DNA of 64,000 bases, taken from Galaxea fascicularis. Lineage: Eukaryota; Cnidaria; Anthozoa; Scleractinia; Euphylliidae. Shown piece by piece: positions 12,001-21,057 of this stretch. Below the pieces are notes generated by a model that was given only the letters and a program-made list of their open reading frames with translations, searched no databases and had not been told where the DNA came from. Made by a program: the position numbers and the translations under genes. The DNA lies in assembly GCA_948470475.1 (NCBI GenBank), contig OX419345.1, positions 4,440,033 to 4,504,032 of the forward strand, in the 5' to 3' direction. The first letter of the stretch is position 1. Each line of letters starts with the position of its first letter.

Positions 12001-12764
12001 CGTCACGCATTCCGCGCAAGGCGAAATGGCTTTTTTGGGGGGAATTTTCTGTTTAGAATATCCGAGTAGACGCAGCGAGAAACTACAGATTTTCATTCGC
12101 AAAGTACAGATTTTCATTTCGCAAAGTACAGATTTTCATTTCGCAAAGTACAGATTTCATTTCGCAAAGTACAGATTTCGTTTCGTTTCGCAAAGTACCA
12201 TTTCGCAAAGTACAATAAGCCTTAAATATTTCTTGATCATTGCTGATCGTGAGCACTCTCCATGTGATTCGATTCCCTTTGCCCCCTTTCAGTGGCTAAG
12301 GTCATGCCTAATGGTGCATAGCGAGACGACTGACAGAGTCTGATATAGTCTGATAATAGATAAAGACTGATAATAGCAAAAAGACTGATAAAGGAGAGGG
12401 AGGGGTGTTACCAAGAACGATTGAAGAACTCAAGTAGCGTCTGTACATGACATGCTATGCAGTTGGGCTGTTAGAATCCAACAAGCCCTTAACTTGAGTA
12501 ACAGTCTCTTTGTTCTTATGAAACAGGTTCTTTTCCGATGCCGTGGACATGGTGGCAACGAAGCACGTTATAGTGATGCAACTCCAACAGTTGGAGCGCG
12601 AGTACAACAGAGTATCCCAGAATCCGTCTTACCGTCCTCTGCAAACGCTAGGATGGCTGCTGTGGGCGGACAGGCAGAAACCACCATTCCGACCTGGCGA
12701 CGATGTGTGGACGCGGATGGAGGAGAGCACACGACTATTTGTCGAGGAGATGTCGGGTAGATAG
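6023..12764 (+). CDS. Cellular RNA-dependent RNA polymerase, copy B
   Basis: Second tandem RdRP gene. Exons that join in phase: about 6023-6245 (5' limit uncertain), 7569-7822, 8331-9032, 9353-9743, 10345-10586 and 12527-12764 (TAG stop). Exon 7569-7822 has the RDR signature FLGHSNSQLKEKTCFL and FGDFSKIKTAAKRAKR, which joins directly to IGLLFS in the next exon. Exon 8331-9032 has FTDGCGFMSDAFAQ and RPYTIGYLNKQI. Exon 9353-9743 has FGVCDP and the catalytic GGDLDGDEFFVSWD. Exon 10345-10586 has YFTGFNNDLV...YGPSCHECVYLNR. Exons 8331-9032 and 9353-9743 match copy A nearly line for line; the second is 391 bp in both. The C-terminus ends soon after the catalytic core, without the long tail of plant RDRs. 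N-terminal exons upstream of 6023 are not securely identified, so completeness is open. It presumably makes dsRNA for small-RNA pathways. Confidence 0.88.
6366..6659. mobile_element. hAT-like non-autonomous element, RdRP-B intron
   Basis: Left end CAAGGGCGGATCTAGGG and the reverse complement of the right end, CAGGGACGGATCCAGG, form imperfect TIRs of the common hAT MITE type. Both are followed by a GGGTGCACC motif. The element is flanked by a CCAGC direct repeat (6361-6365, 6660-6664), shorter than the 8 bp expected for hAT, so the boundaries or class may be off. It includes a C-run and an A-run and has no transposase. Confidence 0.5.
7150..7250 (-). repeat. tRNA-derived SINE head fragment
   Basis: On the minus strand the sequence reads TTAGCTCAGTTGGTAAAGCG, a good pol III A-box/D-arm. 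It is followed by a diverged anticodon region, and no clear B box remains. It is likely an old tRNA-derived SINE in the RdRP-B intron. Confidence 0.35.
11055..12221. mobile_element. Mutator-like (MULE-type) element with about 225-bp TIRs in the last RdRP-B intron
   Basis: TIRs at 11055-11278 and 11996-12221 are near-perfect inverted copies beginning GGCTTATTGTACTTTGCG. Each TIR holds a tandem array of a roughly 20-bp unit (CTGTACTTTGCGAAATGAAA variants). A 9-bp target duplication, TTAAATATT, flanks the element (11046-11054, 12222-12230). Long TIRs plus 9-bp duplications point to the Mutator superfamily. The interior has no recognisable transposase, so it is non-autonomous. It does have an open frame at about 11399-11794, of unknown origin and with no early ATG, that could be captured host sequence. 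Confidence 0.82.
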
Positions 12765-13779
12765 TAAACAACAGTGTTATTGGAGAGTTATAATCGCATC
12801 GGAGAACGTAACGGTCCAAGGAGTCTTCGCAAAACTGTACAATAGGTGGCCGAACTGAATAGTTGTTCAACAGACAACTGTTTTTTGTTTTGTTTTGTTT
12901 GTTTGTTTGTTTGTTTGTTTTTTTTTTGGGGGGGGAGAGGGGGGATAACAATATCTACTGTTACGTTTTGTAATTTATTATTCTAACGAAAGAGCGACAT
13001 GGCTGTCTTCTAACTCAGTTACTCGCACCCTCCCCACCCTGGAAAGCGGTCACTTCTGTTTCTGTGGTTGCATGATTGAGTTCACAGTCAGCTGAAGTAG
13101 AGCCGATTACGTGAAACGAGGCCTCTCGCGTGAACTACAATAAGGAGGTATCCACGCTACGCAAGCGTCGGCAGTGGCAGTGCTTTAATGTAGAGAGCAA
13201 TGCATTCAATGGAGTGATCGGAAATTGTTTCGAATTTGCCCTCTCTGTCATTATAGACTATCTTAATTTAAGATCTAATAATTTAATGCACTGGAGGTAA
13301 TACCATGTACTCACGTAGGAATACTTAAATAAATTGTGTTGTTGTTGGTCGTCTGCTGTTATTCTGCCTCGAATTCATTTCCAACCCAACGATAAACAGA
13401 ACATAAACAAAGTGAGGTTAAGGCCATTGGTGTTACGTTTCGTTAGAGATAGGAGATAGAATTGATGTAAGAGATATGAATCCCCATGCGGCATAATGTT
13501 CTCTAACATCTTTATCGCATTTGCTGTTGATTCATTTCACTGTGATTCTCATGACTTAGTACTGATACGAGGCTTCACTCGAAACTAACCCGTCACAACA
13601 AAACCTTGAAATAGCACACCTTTCTCTTAAAGGTAAAGGTACACCTTTACTCTCTAGAGAGTATTCTCCCAGGAGGCCGACGGTGCGCTCATTTTACCCC
13701 CCTCTTTCCATCAGTGCTCCGTTTTAAGGTTAGTTAAAGCTACTTAAGCTACACTGAAAGGAAAGAAGTCGAAACAAGG

Positions 13780-13857
13780 ATGTGAGATCCGGGGATCGAA
13801 CTCGGGACCTTATGCACCAAGGCCGCGCACTAACCGACTGTGCCACCCTTGCTCCTT
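13780..13857 (-). repeat. tRNA-derived SINE
   Basis: The minus strand reads GGGTGGCACAGTCGGTTAGTG (A box), then GAGTTCGATCCCCGG (B box) about 40 nt later. This is a tRNA-like pol III promoter. The anticodon region does not fold cleanly, so it is a SINE head rather than a tRNA gene. Confidence 0.55.
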
Positions 13858-13967
13858 AAGATTAGAAAAAAACAAATTATTTTTGATGACAGAGGCCTTT
13901 GTATGGGACCGCATTTTCACTTGATTATTGATAATCCAATAATCGTTTTTAAAATACTCTTAAAACA

Positions 13968-14500
13968 CTAGTTTATCATTCTAGGTTAAACTTTCCCATG
14001 CTTTGTCGTTCTTTTCCTGAGGGTGTGAATTTCTTTCTTGACATGAATTCGGGCCCAATTAGGAGGTCTTGGCAAGGGTTCGCGCTTTGTTTACTCGATG
14101 CCATCCAAGTCGCTATACCGGTTAATAAAAATATTTTCTTTTATCAGTTTGGGTTTGGAGGCCCGTGCTTCTGAAAGGGCATGTGTCGTATTCGAAACAT
14201 GCAGCCTCCAACAAAACTCGATTGGAGCACGGACCTGCATCGCTGGAGGAAACACTAAACCACTAGTTTATCATTCCTGGTGAACTTTCCTATGCTCTGT
14301 CGTTATTTTCTCCAGGTGGTCGAATTTCTTTCTCGTCTTGAATTCGGACCCAATTGGGAGGTCTCGGCAAGGGTTCGTGCTTTGTTTACTTGATGTAATC
14401 CAAGTCACTATTTCAGTTATCGTTTTGTTTTTGGAGGCCCGTACTAATTCTGACAGGGCATGCGTCGTATTCGAACCATCCAATCTCTAGTATGGCTTGT
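13968..14500 (+). repeat. Diverged tandem duplication, unit about 294 bp
   Basis: The block starting ACTAGTTTATCATTC at 13968 recurs at 14262. Shared landmarks in the same order are TTTCTTTCT, GAATTCGG-CCCAATT, GGAGGTCT-GGCAAGGGTTCG, TTGGAGGCCCGT and GCATG-GTCGTATTCGAA. The two units have many substitutions and small indels, so the duplication is old. No coding content was recognised. Confidence 0.7.
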
Positions 14501-15803
14501 AGCCTGCTAGGATGCTCACTACTATATGATTCTCGCGCGACACGAAGCTGGCGTGAGCTATTTAGTAGTTATCTTCGTGGTCACATAAACGCATAGTTAC
14601 TAGAGGGGGACTAGTAACTATGATTAAACTTTGGCACAACTGGCATCACACTGGCACCGTAACCCAGTGTATAAGTACCTTTTATTTGAAATTCGGCTGC
14701 AGTTGATGAGTTAATCCTCAGACTGAAAGGCAGAGCCACCTCATTAAGCTAGTGTTCTGTTAAGCCGAACTTGAAACACAAATAAAACGGGTGAGTAATC
14801 GCATTCTATGTTCGATAAATAGCGCAATTTTGTGCGACCTCTGACATTAGGAGCATCAGGAGTGTGCCTGAAGAATCATACCGTCACATGAAACTACAGA
14901 CTGCATATACAAGGTGATGGAATTGTTACACAAATGCAGTAATACTCCAAATGATTTGGTCGTCAGAAATCAAGAATTCAAAGTTCAAAAACGGAGTACT
15001 TGTCAAAATGACCTCAAATTAATTAGACACTTGAGCTGCCTAACAGCGCACATTCCTGTGCGACAAAATTACAAATAATCTCTGACCCGTGATAACTCGA
15101 TCTAATCCGTCTAAACAGCGCCAGTGATACAATCTTGCGTGAAACTGCGCCCTAAATATGTCACTCGTGACAGTCTGGAAGAAGGTCTAGTATAGAGTTT
15201 CCGAACCCTTGGAATTGTGAAAACACAGAAGAAACCGGCGCCGTTGGGGTGAAACACAAGGTTCCTTTGCACCTTCAATCCCCGGTTCTTCGAAGGAACT
15301 TCAACGATCTAAAAAAGACATGAAGTTTTAGCCTATTAACAACTCAAAAGTGAGACAGGTTCAAGTGCGAGGGCGGGAGAAATGATAAAGTTATAAAACG
15401 ACGACAAAGGAGAGGAAGAAAGCGAAATAACCGCTGCAGGGAAACGTGTTGTCGAATTCGTTATGAAGCAGATTGCTACAAGTGTTGACGACCTGGAATA
15501 ACCTGATTTTGTTTCTTCCTGAGGGATATAATAACTTATATTGCCCACCTAGAGAGTGGACAGCGACACTTTGCTGAACAGACGGCTTGAGAGGGTAACT
15601 GCACTTAATTTATCGCGTTGTTGAAGGTCAACTGGACGTGACCAAAATATTCCGGCTTTTTATTCACGACCTAACGGTTTTCGGTTTGATTTGTTCTCGT
15701 CTTATCGCCGCACAAAAAGGATTTTTACGACCAGCTTTGGTTCTAAAGCGATCCGACAGCTGGAAAAGACACGGATTAGTTCAAATTGGGCGCTAAATCA
15801 GAC

Positions 15804-16712
15804 ATGGAGGAGACAGGCGAGAAGACAGATACTGGCTCACCGCAATCCGCAAATGCTAATCTGGAACAAAGTGGTCGAAAACTGTCGTTGAAAGATATAA
15901 GGCGATACGAAAAGAAAACACTGCTATGTCCAGGGGGCTGCGGAGTCGAGTTGGAACTCTGTGATGTCCCGGCTCATGATTGTGTCCGAGATTTGAGGAA
16001 AAGACTAGAGACCATGGAGAACAATCTTCGTAGTAAAGAACAGACGACCAACGACACCAAGACCATGGAAGCGGTCTATAAAGAACATCTAGCCCTACAA
16101 GATCGCAAAATCGAGCAGATGTCCACCGAGATTAAGGAGCTGCTAGCAGAACGGTCGCGACGAGACGAGATATTCAATAACAAAGAGACTTTTTACAAGG
16201 AGCAGATTGCCGCGCTACGAGAACAGGTGGCAAAATTAGAAAGAAGGTTTCAACTCCGAAGGCCCTCGAACCACGATGAGGATGCGTACGAGGACGGAAA
16301 CGGAGCCAAAGAATGGGCCTTCAGGTATGATAAGCTACTTGCCGAGAAGATCACCCTGGAAACATTGTTTCAGAGGCGAGAACGTGAATTTCAGCGCGAA
16401 GTTGAAGCGCTGAAGGAGGAAGCTGCGATGCTACGAGAAAGCCTTCACCTTGAGCGGGAAATGCTGTCGTTGGAGCATGACTACACCACGTTCAACAAGC
16501 TGACAAGTTTGACGGATCAGCTGGAGTCTCTGGTACAACATAAAAATCAACAGCGGGGAAAACACAGGCACCGCAAAGCCAACCGCGACATGGATGGAGA
16601 CAACATGGCGAACGGAAGGATTCCACGAAAACGCATACCAAACTCTGTTGGAAGTTCAAACTCTGAGTCGGTGGATTTTGACGAGGAGGACATGGAAGGT
16701 ATCAATAATTAG
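15804..16712 (+). CDS. Intronless coiled-coil protein with N-terminal TRAF-like Cys/His motif
   Basis: Single open frame of 302 residues. The start is the first ATG after an in-frame stop (ACATGG context). Residues 42-60 have C-x3-C-x6-C-x4-H-x-C (CPGGCGVELELCDVPAHDC), resembling one TRAF-type zinc finger. Residues about 60-235 are rich in Glu/Lys/Arg/Leu heptads and predict a long coiled coil with a break near residues 155-165. A basic stretch (KHRHRKANR, around residue 250) may be a nuclear signal. The C-terminus is acidic (DFDEEDMEG). No RING or MATH domain is present, so it is not a standard TRAF. An AATAAA at about 17252 gives a plausible 3' end. It could be a scaffold or a retrocopy of an intron-containing gene. 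I do not recognise an orthologue. Confidence 0.72.
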   Translation: MEETGEKTDTGSPQSANANLEQSGRKLSLKDIRRYEKKTLLCPGGCGVELELCDVPAHDCVRDLRKRLETMENNLRSKEQTTNDTKTMEAVYKEHLALQDRKIEQMSTEIKELLAERSRRDEIFNNKETFYKEQIAALREQVAKLERRFQLRRPSNHDEDAYEDGNGAKEWAFRYDKLLAEKITLETLFQRREREFQREVEALKEEAAMLRESLHLEREMLSLEHDYTTFNKLTSLTDQLESLVQHKNQQRGKHRHRKANRDMDGDNMANGRIPRKRIPNSVGSSNSESVDFDEEDMEGINN

Positions 16713-17911
16713 ACAATACGATTCCATATCGGCCCTCGTTGAGATTCTAAAATGACTCGTTCTTTTACGGTCTTCGAGGTCTAATATTTCCCACATTTTT
16801 AACGGATTTCGCTTTTGTGTGATGGTTCGAAAGACAATGTTATCAGTTCATTAAGACAATAACAACCAGCCTAGGACGTTTGTTTGTTTACGAAAATCAG
16901 ACTTAACAGAATAACATTTTCCACATTTTTGACTCACTCAACGCCGCAGATACAAGTGTATAATTGCATTTCTAAGAATCGAAAAAATTATCTGAGAGTC
17001 CGAGAGTTGTTTTCTGTTCAAATACGTCTCTGTAGCCGAGACTTTAAAGTGATTATGGTATAAATATCTAACGTAGTAGAATCTCTTCGTGGAGAATCAA
17101 GAAACTTTGTTGTTAATATACCTCAGTCTGCAAAGTCACGGACACAATTCAACCTTTGAAATGTTTAATTAAGTTGAAAGCATTCAAGACTGTGGTGCTA
17201 TTTTTTTTTTCACTTTCTCCTCGTCAGATCGTAAAGTTTTACACTAGAATTAATAAAATATTGGTTGCAGCCAGCAGTTACAAACCCCAAACTCGAAGCG
17301 GCGTGTAAAAGCGTGCAACGTAATCGATTGGGTCACGCTAACAGTGGTTATGTAGGAACAAGTTTCATTGGTGTTGCCATCAGTTCCCGTTTAGGTGTCA
17401 AAGAATTGTGATTTCATTGGAAAACAGCGATCTAGCGTTGTTGGCAGAAAATGGACTCTAGATCAAACATAATTTGTTCCTACATTACTAGTCTGCTCAT
17501 AAAAATGTAACAAACCAAAGACATTTTAGACGTACTTATCGACCTGTCATCGCATTCCGGAAGAAATACTAAGAAGTGGCAACGAATCCCAGCACTGAAG
17601 CTGTTGTATTTTTTCACCGTTGGTACTATATTCATTCAGTACTTAATAGCCTGTTGATAAAGTCGCAAGCGCGCCGACCATTCAAGTGAATTCAATCTCT
17701 CAGGGTATCACTGAAAAGAATTACATGGCCCATTGCACCCCCATTGCGTCACAAGAGTAAATCAAGGCCAGTTCAAAGCAAGTACTTTATTGAGTTCAGT
17801 AGAGAAGGTTGGTGGCGAATTGATAGTTTTTGCTAAATAAGTGCGGTTGAAAGTTTGTCGTGGCGAAAACTAAAATGCTTGGGTTTCACTGGTTTGCAGA
17901 ATATAGCATAA

Positions 17912-18136
17912 AGGCCCGTTTACACAGGCGATTTTTGTCGCGGCAACTCGGTGCAATTTTTGTCGCGCTAAAGTTGCATCAAGTTTCAAACATGTTCGAA
18001 ACCTCTGCGATATCGCGGCGACAAATCGCGCGGAAAATCGCACCTGGTTTACACGTGCGATTTTGAAGTTGCAACTTAAGCGCGACAAAAATTGCATCGA
18101 GTTGCCGCGACAAAAATCGCCTGTGTAAATGGGCCT
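17912..18136. mobile_element. Palindromic MITE with TAA target duplication (PIF/Harbinger-like)
   Basis: Ends AGGCCCGTTTACACAGGCGA and TCGCCTGTGTAAATGGGCCT are inverted repeats. Pairing continues through TTTTTGTCGCGGCAACTCG, so about half of each side folds back. A TAA direct repeat flanks the element (17909-17911, 18137-18139), the typical 3-bp target of PIF/Harbinger. No coding capacity. Confidence 0.7.
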
Positions 18137-18195
18137 TAACGGTTGTGTGCACGATTAATAAAATGGATTAAATATCATGAAATGATAACGTGGAA

Positions 18196-18406
18196 TTAAA
18201 CCTTTAACTCCTGAGATCTGATCATTAATTCTCCTTTCTAGCTGCTTTTCAGCTCCTTGTAGATGAGTTAAGAGAATTTGGGGTCACATCAAGATAACAC
18301 CCTCTGGCTGATCACTTTGCCTATTCTCATCACCTGTCTGCTGGACAATGTATTGATATTTTAAGGAGAAGTTACATACTGATCACTTCTCGAGTTAAAA
18401 GGTTAA
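18196..18406. mobile_element. MITE with TTAA ends
   Basis: The element starts TTAAACCTTTAACTCCTGAG and ends CTCGAGTTAAAAGGTTAA as imperfect TIRs. TTAA at both edges suggests a Kolobok/piggyBac-type target. The interior motif (GATCTGATCATTAATTCTCC ... GGAGAAGTTACAT) is of a kind frequent in coral genomes (recalled, not searched). A more decayed relative may lie at 51484-51690. Confidence 0.55.
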
Positions 18407-20859
18407 TGCATTGTATTTCCATGAATTTCTTCACAGACTAAACAGTCTGAAACTCACGTTGCGAGATGAACCAAAGGTTGGCAGCGAGGGAGAATTAAGA
18501 TGTCAAGACAAAGGACAACTTGGAGATTTGGTGTAATTAAAGCCTTTATTAAAGTGAAAAACTATTGAAGTGGTCTTAGTGGGTAATAGCAGCAAGGTGT
18601 TAATTAAAAACTCCAGAAAAACACGCAAATTAATATTTGAAAATAAACATTGGGCAACGCTGCGTGTGATGATATCAAGAATAGCCATAAAGAAATAAAA
18701 TACTGCTTCGTCATCGTTCGGCAACCCGCTATCTAGCCAATGTTGATTCACCGCTGTTATTTTCTGGGACGGGGTGTTTACTGAATAAGCCGTGAGGTCG
18801 ACAAGGAATTTGTCGCATGCATTCTTCATATGATAACTGATAAATAGATAAATGCATCCAGGAGGAGGCTTAGGTCACTTTCGGCTTTAGAGACTATTCA
18901 CGAGGGGAACTGTCCACTGGACAAGGGAGGCCGGAATATTAAAGGGGAGGGATGCGGCAAGAGAGACCAAGAAAAAATGTCCGGTAACGTTTGTAGGGGA
19001 ACGAAATGCGAGGAAGATTTGCTAGACCTATAGTGGGACCAATATGTAAAGCGATGAAAGACCCTTCCGCACAGAAACGGAAAACAAAAACGTCCGTCTG
19101 TTGTCACGTCATTTCTTTTCACGAGACCACACATCGTGAACGAGAAAGTTTTCAAAGAAATATCGCGCGAAAAGGCACCTACTTTTCAAAACTGTGACAG
19201 CTTTTAATGAAAACAAAATACTTTCCATTTCCAGACGGTTAGGAGTCGGAAAGGAAACCGCAATTTATGTGCAAAGTGGTAAGCACGTCTCTCATTTCCG
19301 GCACAAACCAAATAAATTTGCCTGAACCGCACAGCGGACGTTATCATCATCAGGTAGTCTGAACCAAGCCCCATTTAATATAGTTTTGCTGGCTGTTCGG
19401 ATGAGTGACAGTTTTATTATGTAAACGGAACTGTCAATTTTATTTTTTAAGAGACTGGAGATGAGAGCTTTATAGACAACGTTTTCTCTGCCCCAATTTT
19501 TTAAGGTTCGCAAAACATTTTTGCCACTTTCCACGATGTTTTTTTTTTCTTTTTGCCATTCGAAATCCTTTCCTCTAATTAAGTGCACAACCCACACCCC
19601 TTCCCGCAAAAGAAGGTTTCTGGCAGGTTGTTTTCCATCAAGACGGCCTAAACATATCTGCCGTCAAATAACGATAGAGAACTTATACCTGTACAAAAGT
19701 GACGAAAGTAATCGAGAAAATGAGGCCATTATGTTTGCGAGTGGTTTTACTCATTTCCGGTTTGGATTGATATTCTTGATGTCTTCATTCAGAACAAAAT
19801 AAGATTAGGTCATTCTTTTACACTCGGTGTTGTTCGGGAACTGTTTTGGTGTCCCTCCACTAATTTCCAACTTCAATTTCCAATTTTAAAATTTCATTAA
19901 ATCTTCAATATTTCTCGTTTTCCTAAATTTAACTAATCATTTGAGAAAAATAATCTCTTCCCAAATATACCCAAAAATTCACAAAAATCCCACAACATAG
20001 CTTCGTGGTATGAGCATAGGGATTTTTAATTGCGTAAAACGCGAACGATATATCAGCGTTAAATCCATGTTAAGCGACTAAAAGCCGATGTTTAGGAAGT
20101 CCCGCCTTAAACTGTCAGATTCATACCAATTCTACACTAAGGGACTGTGAATTTTTTATGGCATGAGGGGGAGGGGGGAAAGTAAAAAAATGGCTTTTGA
20201 GGGGGGATGCCTAAAAACATCAAAGTAAAAGGCGGGGGGGGCAAGGTCGAGCGACCTTTTGAGATAAAAAGTGGAAAAATTGTTGGAATAACTTATTTTG
20301 GAGGGGGGTCATCCCCTTAAAACCTTTTTTTGAGGGGTGTTATGTAACTAATCTGGTAAGTTGCGGGTGTCATATAATTGGCAAATGACACTCTTCCAAA
20401 TCCCACCAGCCTCCCTCCCCACCCCTTCTCTCTCTTCCACCCCACAAACAAACGAACGGTCCCCAAACCAATCAAAAACCCCACCCTTCAGAGCAGCACA
20501 AATCCAAATATCTTGCTTATACAAGCGCCCCTCCCACGGGCAAGAAACACCTAAACATAAATTGTTTTAAAATTAGCGAGAGCGCGTTTTCGAATGAGTC
20601 TGTGCTGATGAATGGAAATAAAAGATATCTCAAGCCGTTACTCTATGGCACTTCGCTGTTAGCCACTTGTCACCGACGGCCAAGGGCCGTGCCAGAGATC
20701 ATTCAGAAGCGAACTGATTGATCTTGAGCAATGAAACACCTGGTTAACCCGTTACAAAACTTGAATCAAGAGCAAGCAAAAACATCCTGTTCAAATGTGA
20801 GGAATACTGACCCTAATGAAACATAAGACCTCCAAGAGGGAAAAAGAGTGTGTCTAATT

Positions 20860-21057
20860 TATAACAAGGATTTTGGTATTATCAACAGAGTTGATAAATG
20901 TAAATTGACCACCGTACAGGGATTCTAAAAGCTGACGTTTCGAGCGCTAGCCCTTCGTCAGAGCGAATCGAGGAATTATGGGTTGTGTGTAGTTTTTATA
21001 GTGGAGTAGGAGCTACGCTATTGGTGGTAACATGGCAACGTGAAAAATAAGAATACA
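20860..21057 (-). repeat. 3' non-coding end of the Penelope-like element
   Basis: Sequence downstream of the retroelement ORF stop on the minus strand. It contains a hammerhead-ribozyme fold (20921-20969), then a GTACGGTGGTCAATTTACAT segment and an inverted ATCAAC/GTTGAT pair. The outer boundary near 20860 is an estimate. Confidence 0.5.
20921..20969 (-). ncRNA. Hammerhead ribozyme (type I, minimal helix III) in a Penelope-like element
   Basis: The minus-strand sequence contains, in order, the conserved core CTGACGA, helix II GGGC-TAGC-GCTC, the core GAAA, a minimal helix III (AC/GT) and cleavage site GTC. Helix I is formed by GATTC+GCT on the 5' side and AGC+GAATC on the 3' side, with TTTTA as an internal bulge. 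All invariant hammerhead nucleotides are present. Hammerheads are a known feature of Penelope-like retroelements, and this one lies just downstream of such an ORF. Self-cleavage is inferred; a two-base-pair helix III may need a dimeric fold. Confidence 0.78.

Larger units (their letters stand above)
12765..15803. other. Intergenic region between RdRP B and the coiled-coil gene
   Basis: No gene was seen. The region holds a TTTG microsatellite and G-run near 12880-12945 and a LINE 3' tail near 13290-13345. It also holds a tRNA-derived SINE (13780-13857) and a diverged direct duplication (13968-14500). The rest is unremarkable AT-rich sequence, probably including the promoter of the downstream gene. 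Confidence 0.5.
16713..20859. other. Intergenic region with MITEs
   Basis: No gene was seen. A Harbinger-like palindromic MITE (17912-18136) and a TTAA-flanked MITE (18196-18406) are present. G-rich low-complexity tracts lie at about 20165-20345. Scattered short open frames lack codon structure and splice context. Confidence 0.45.
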
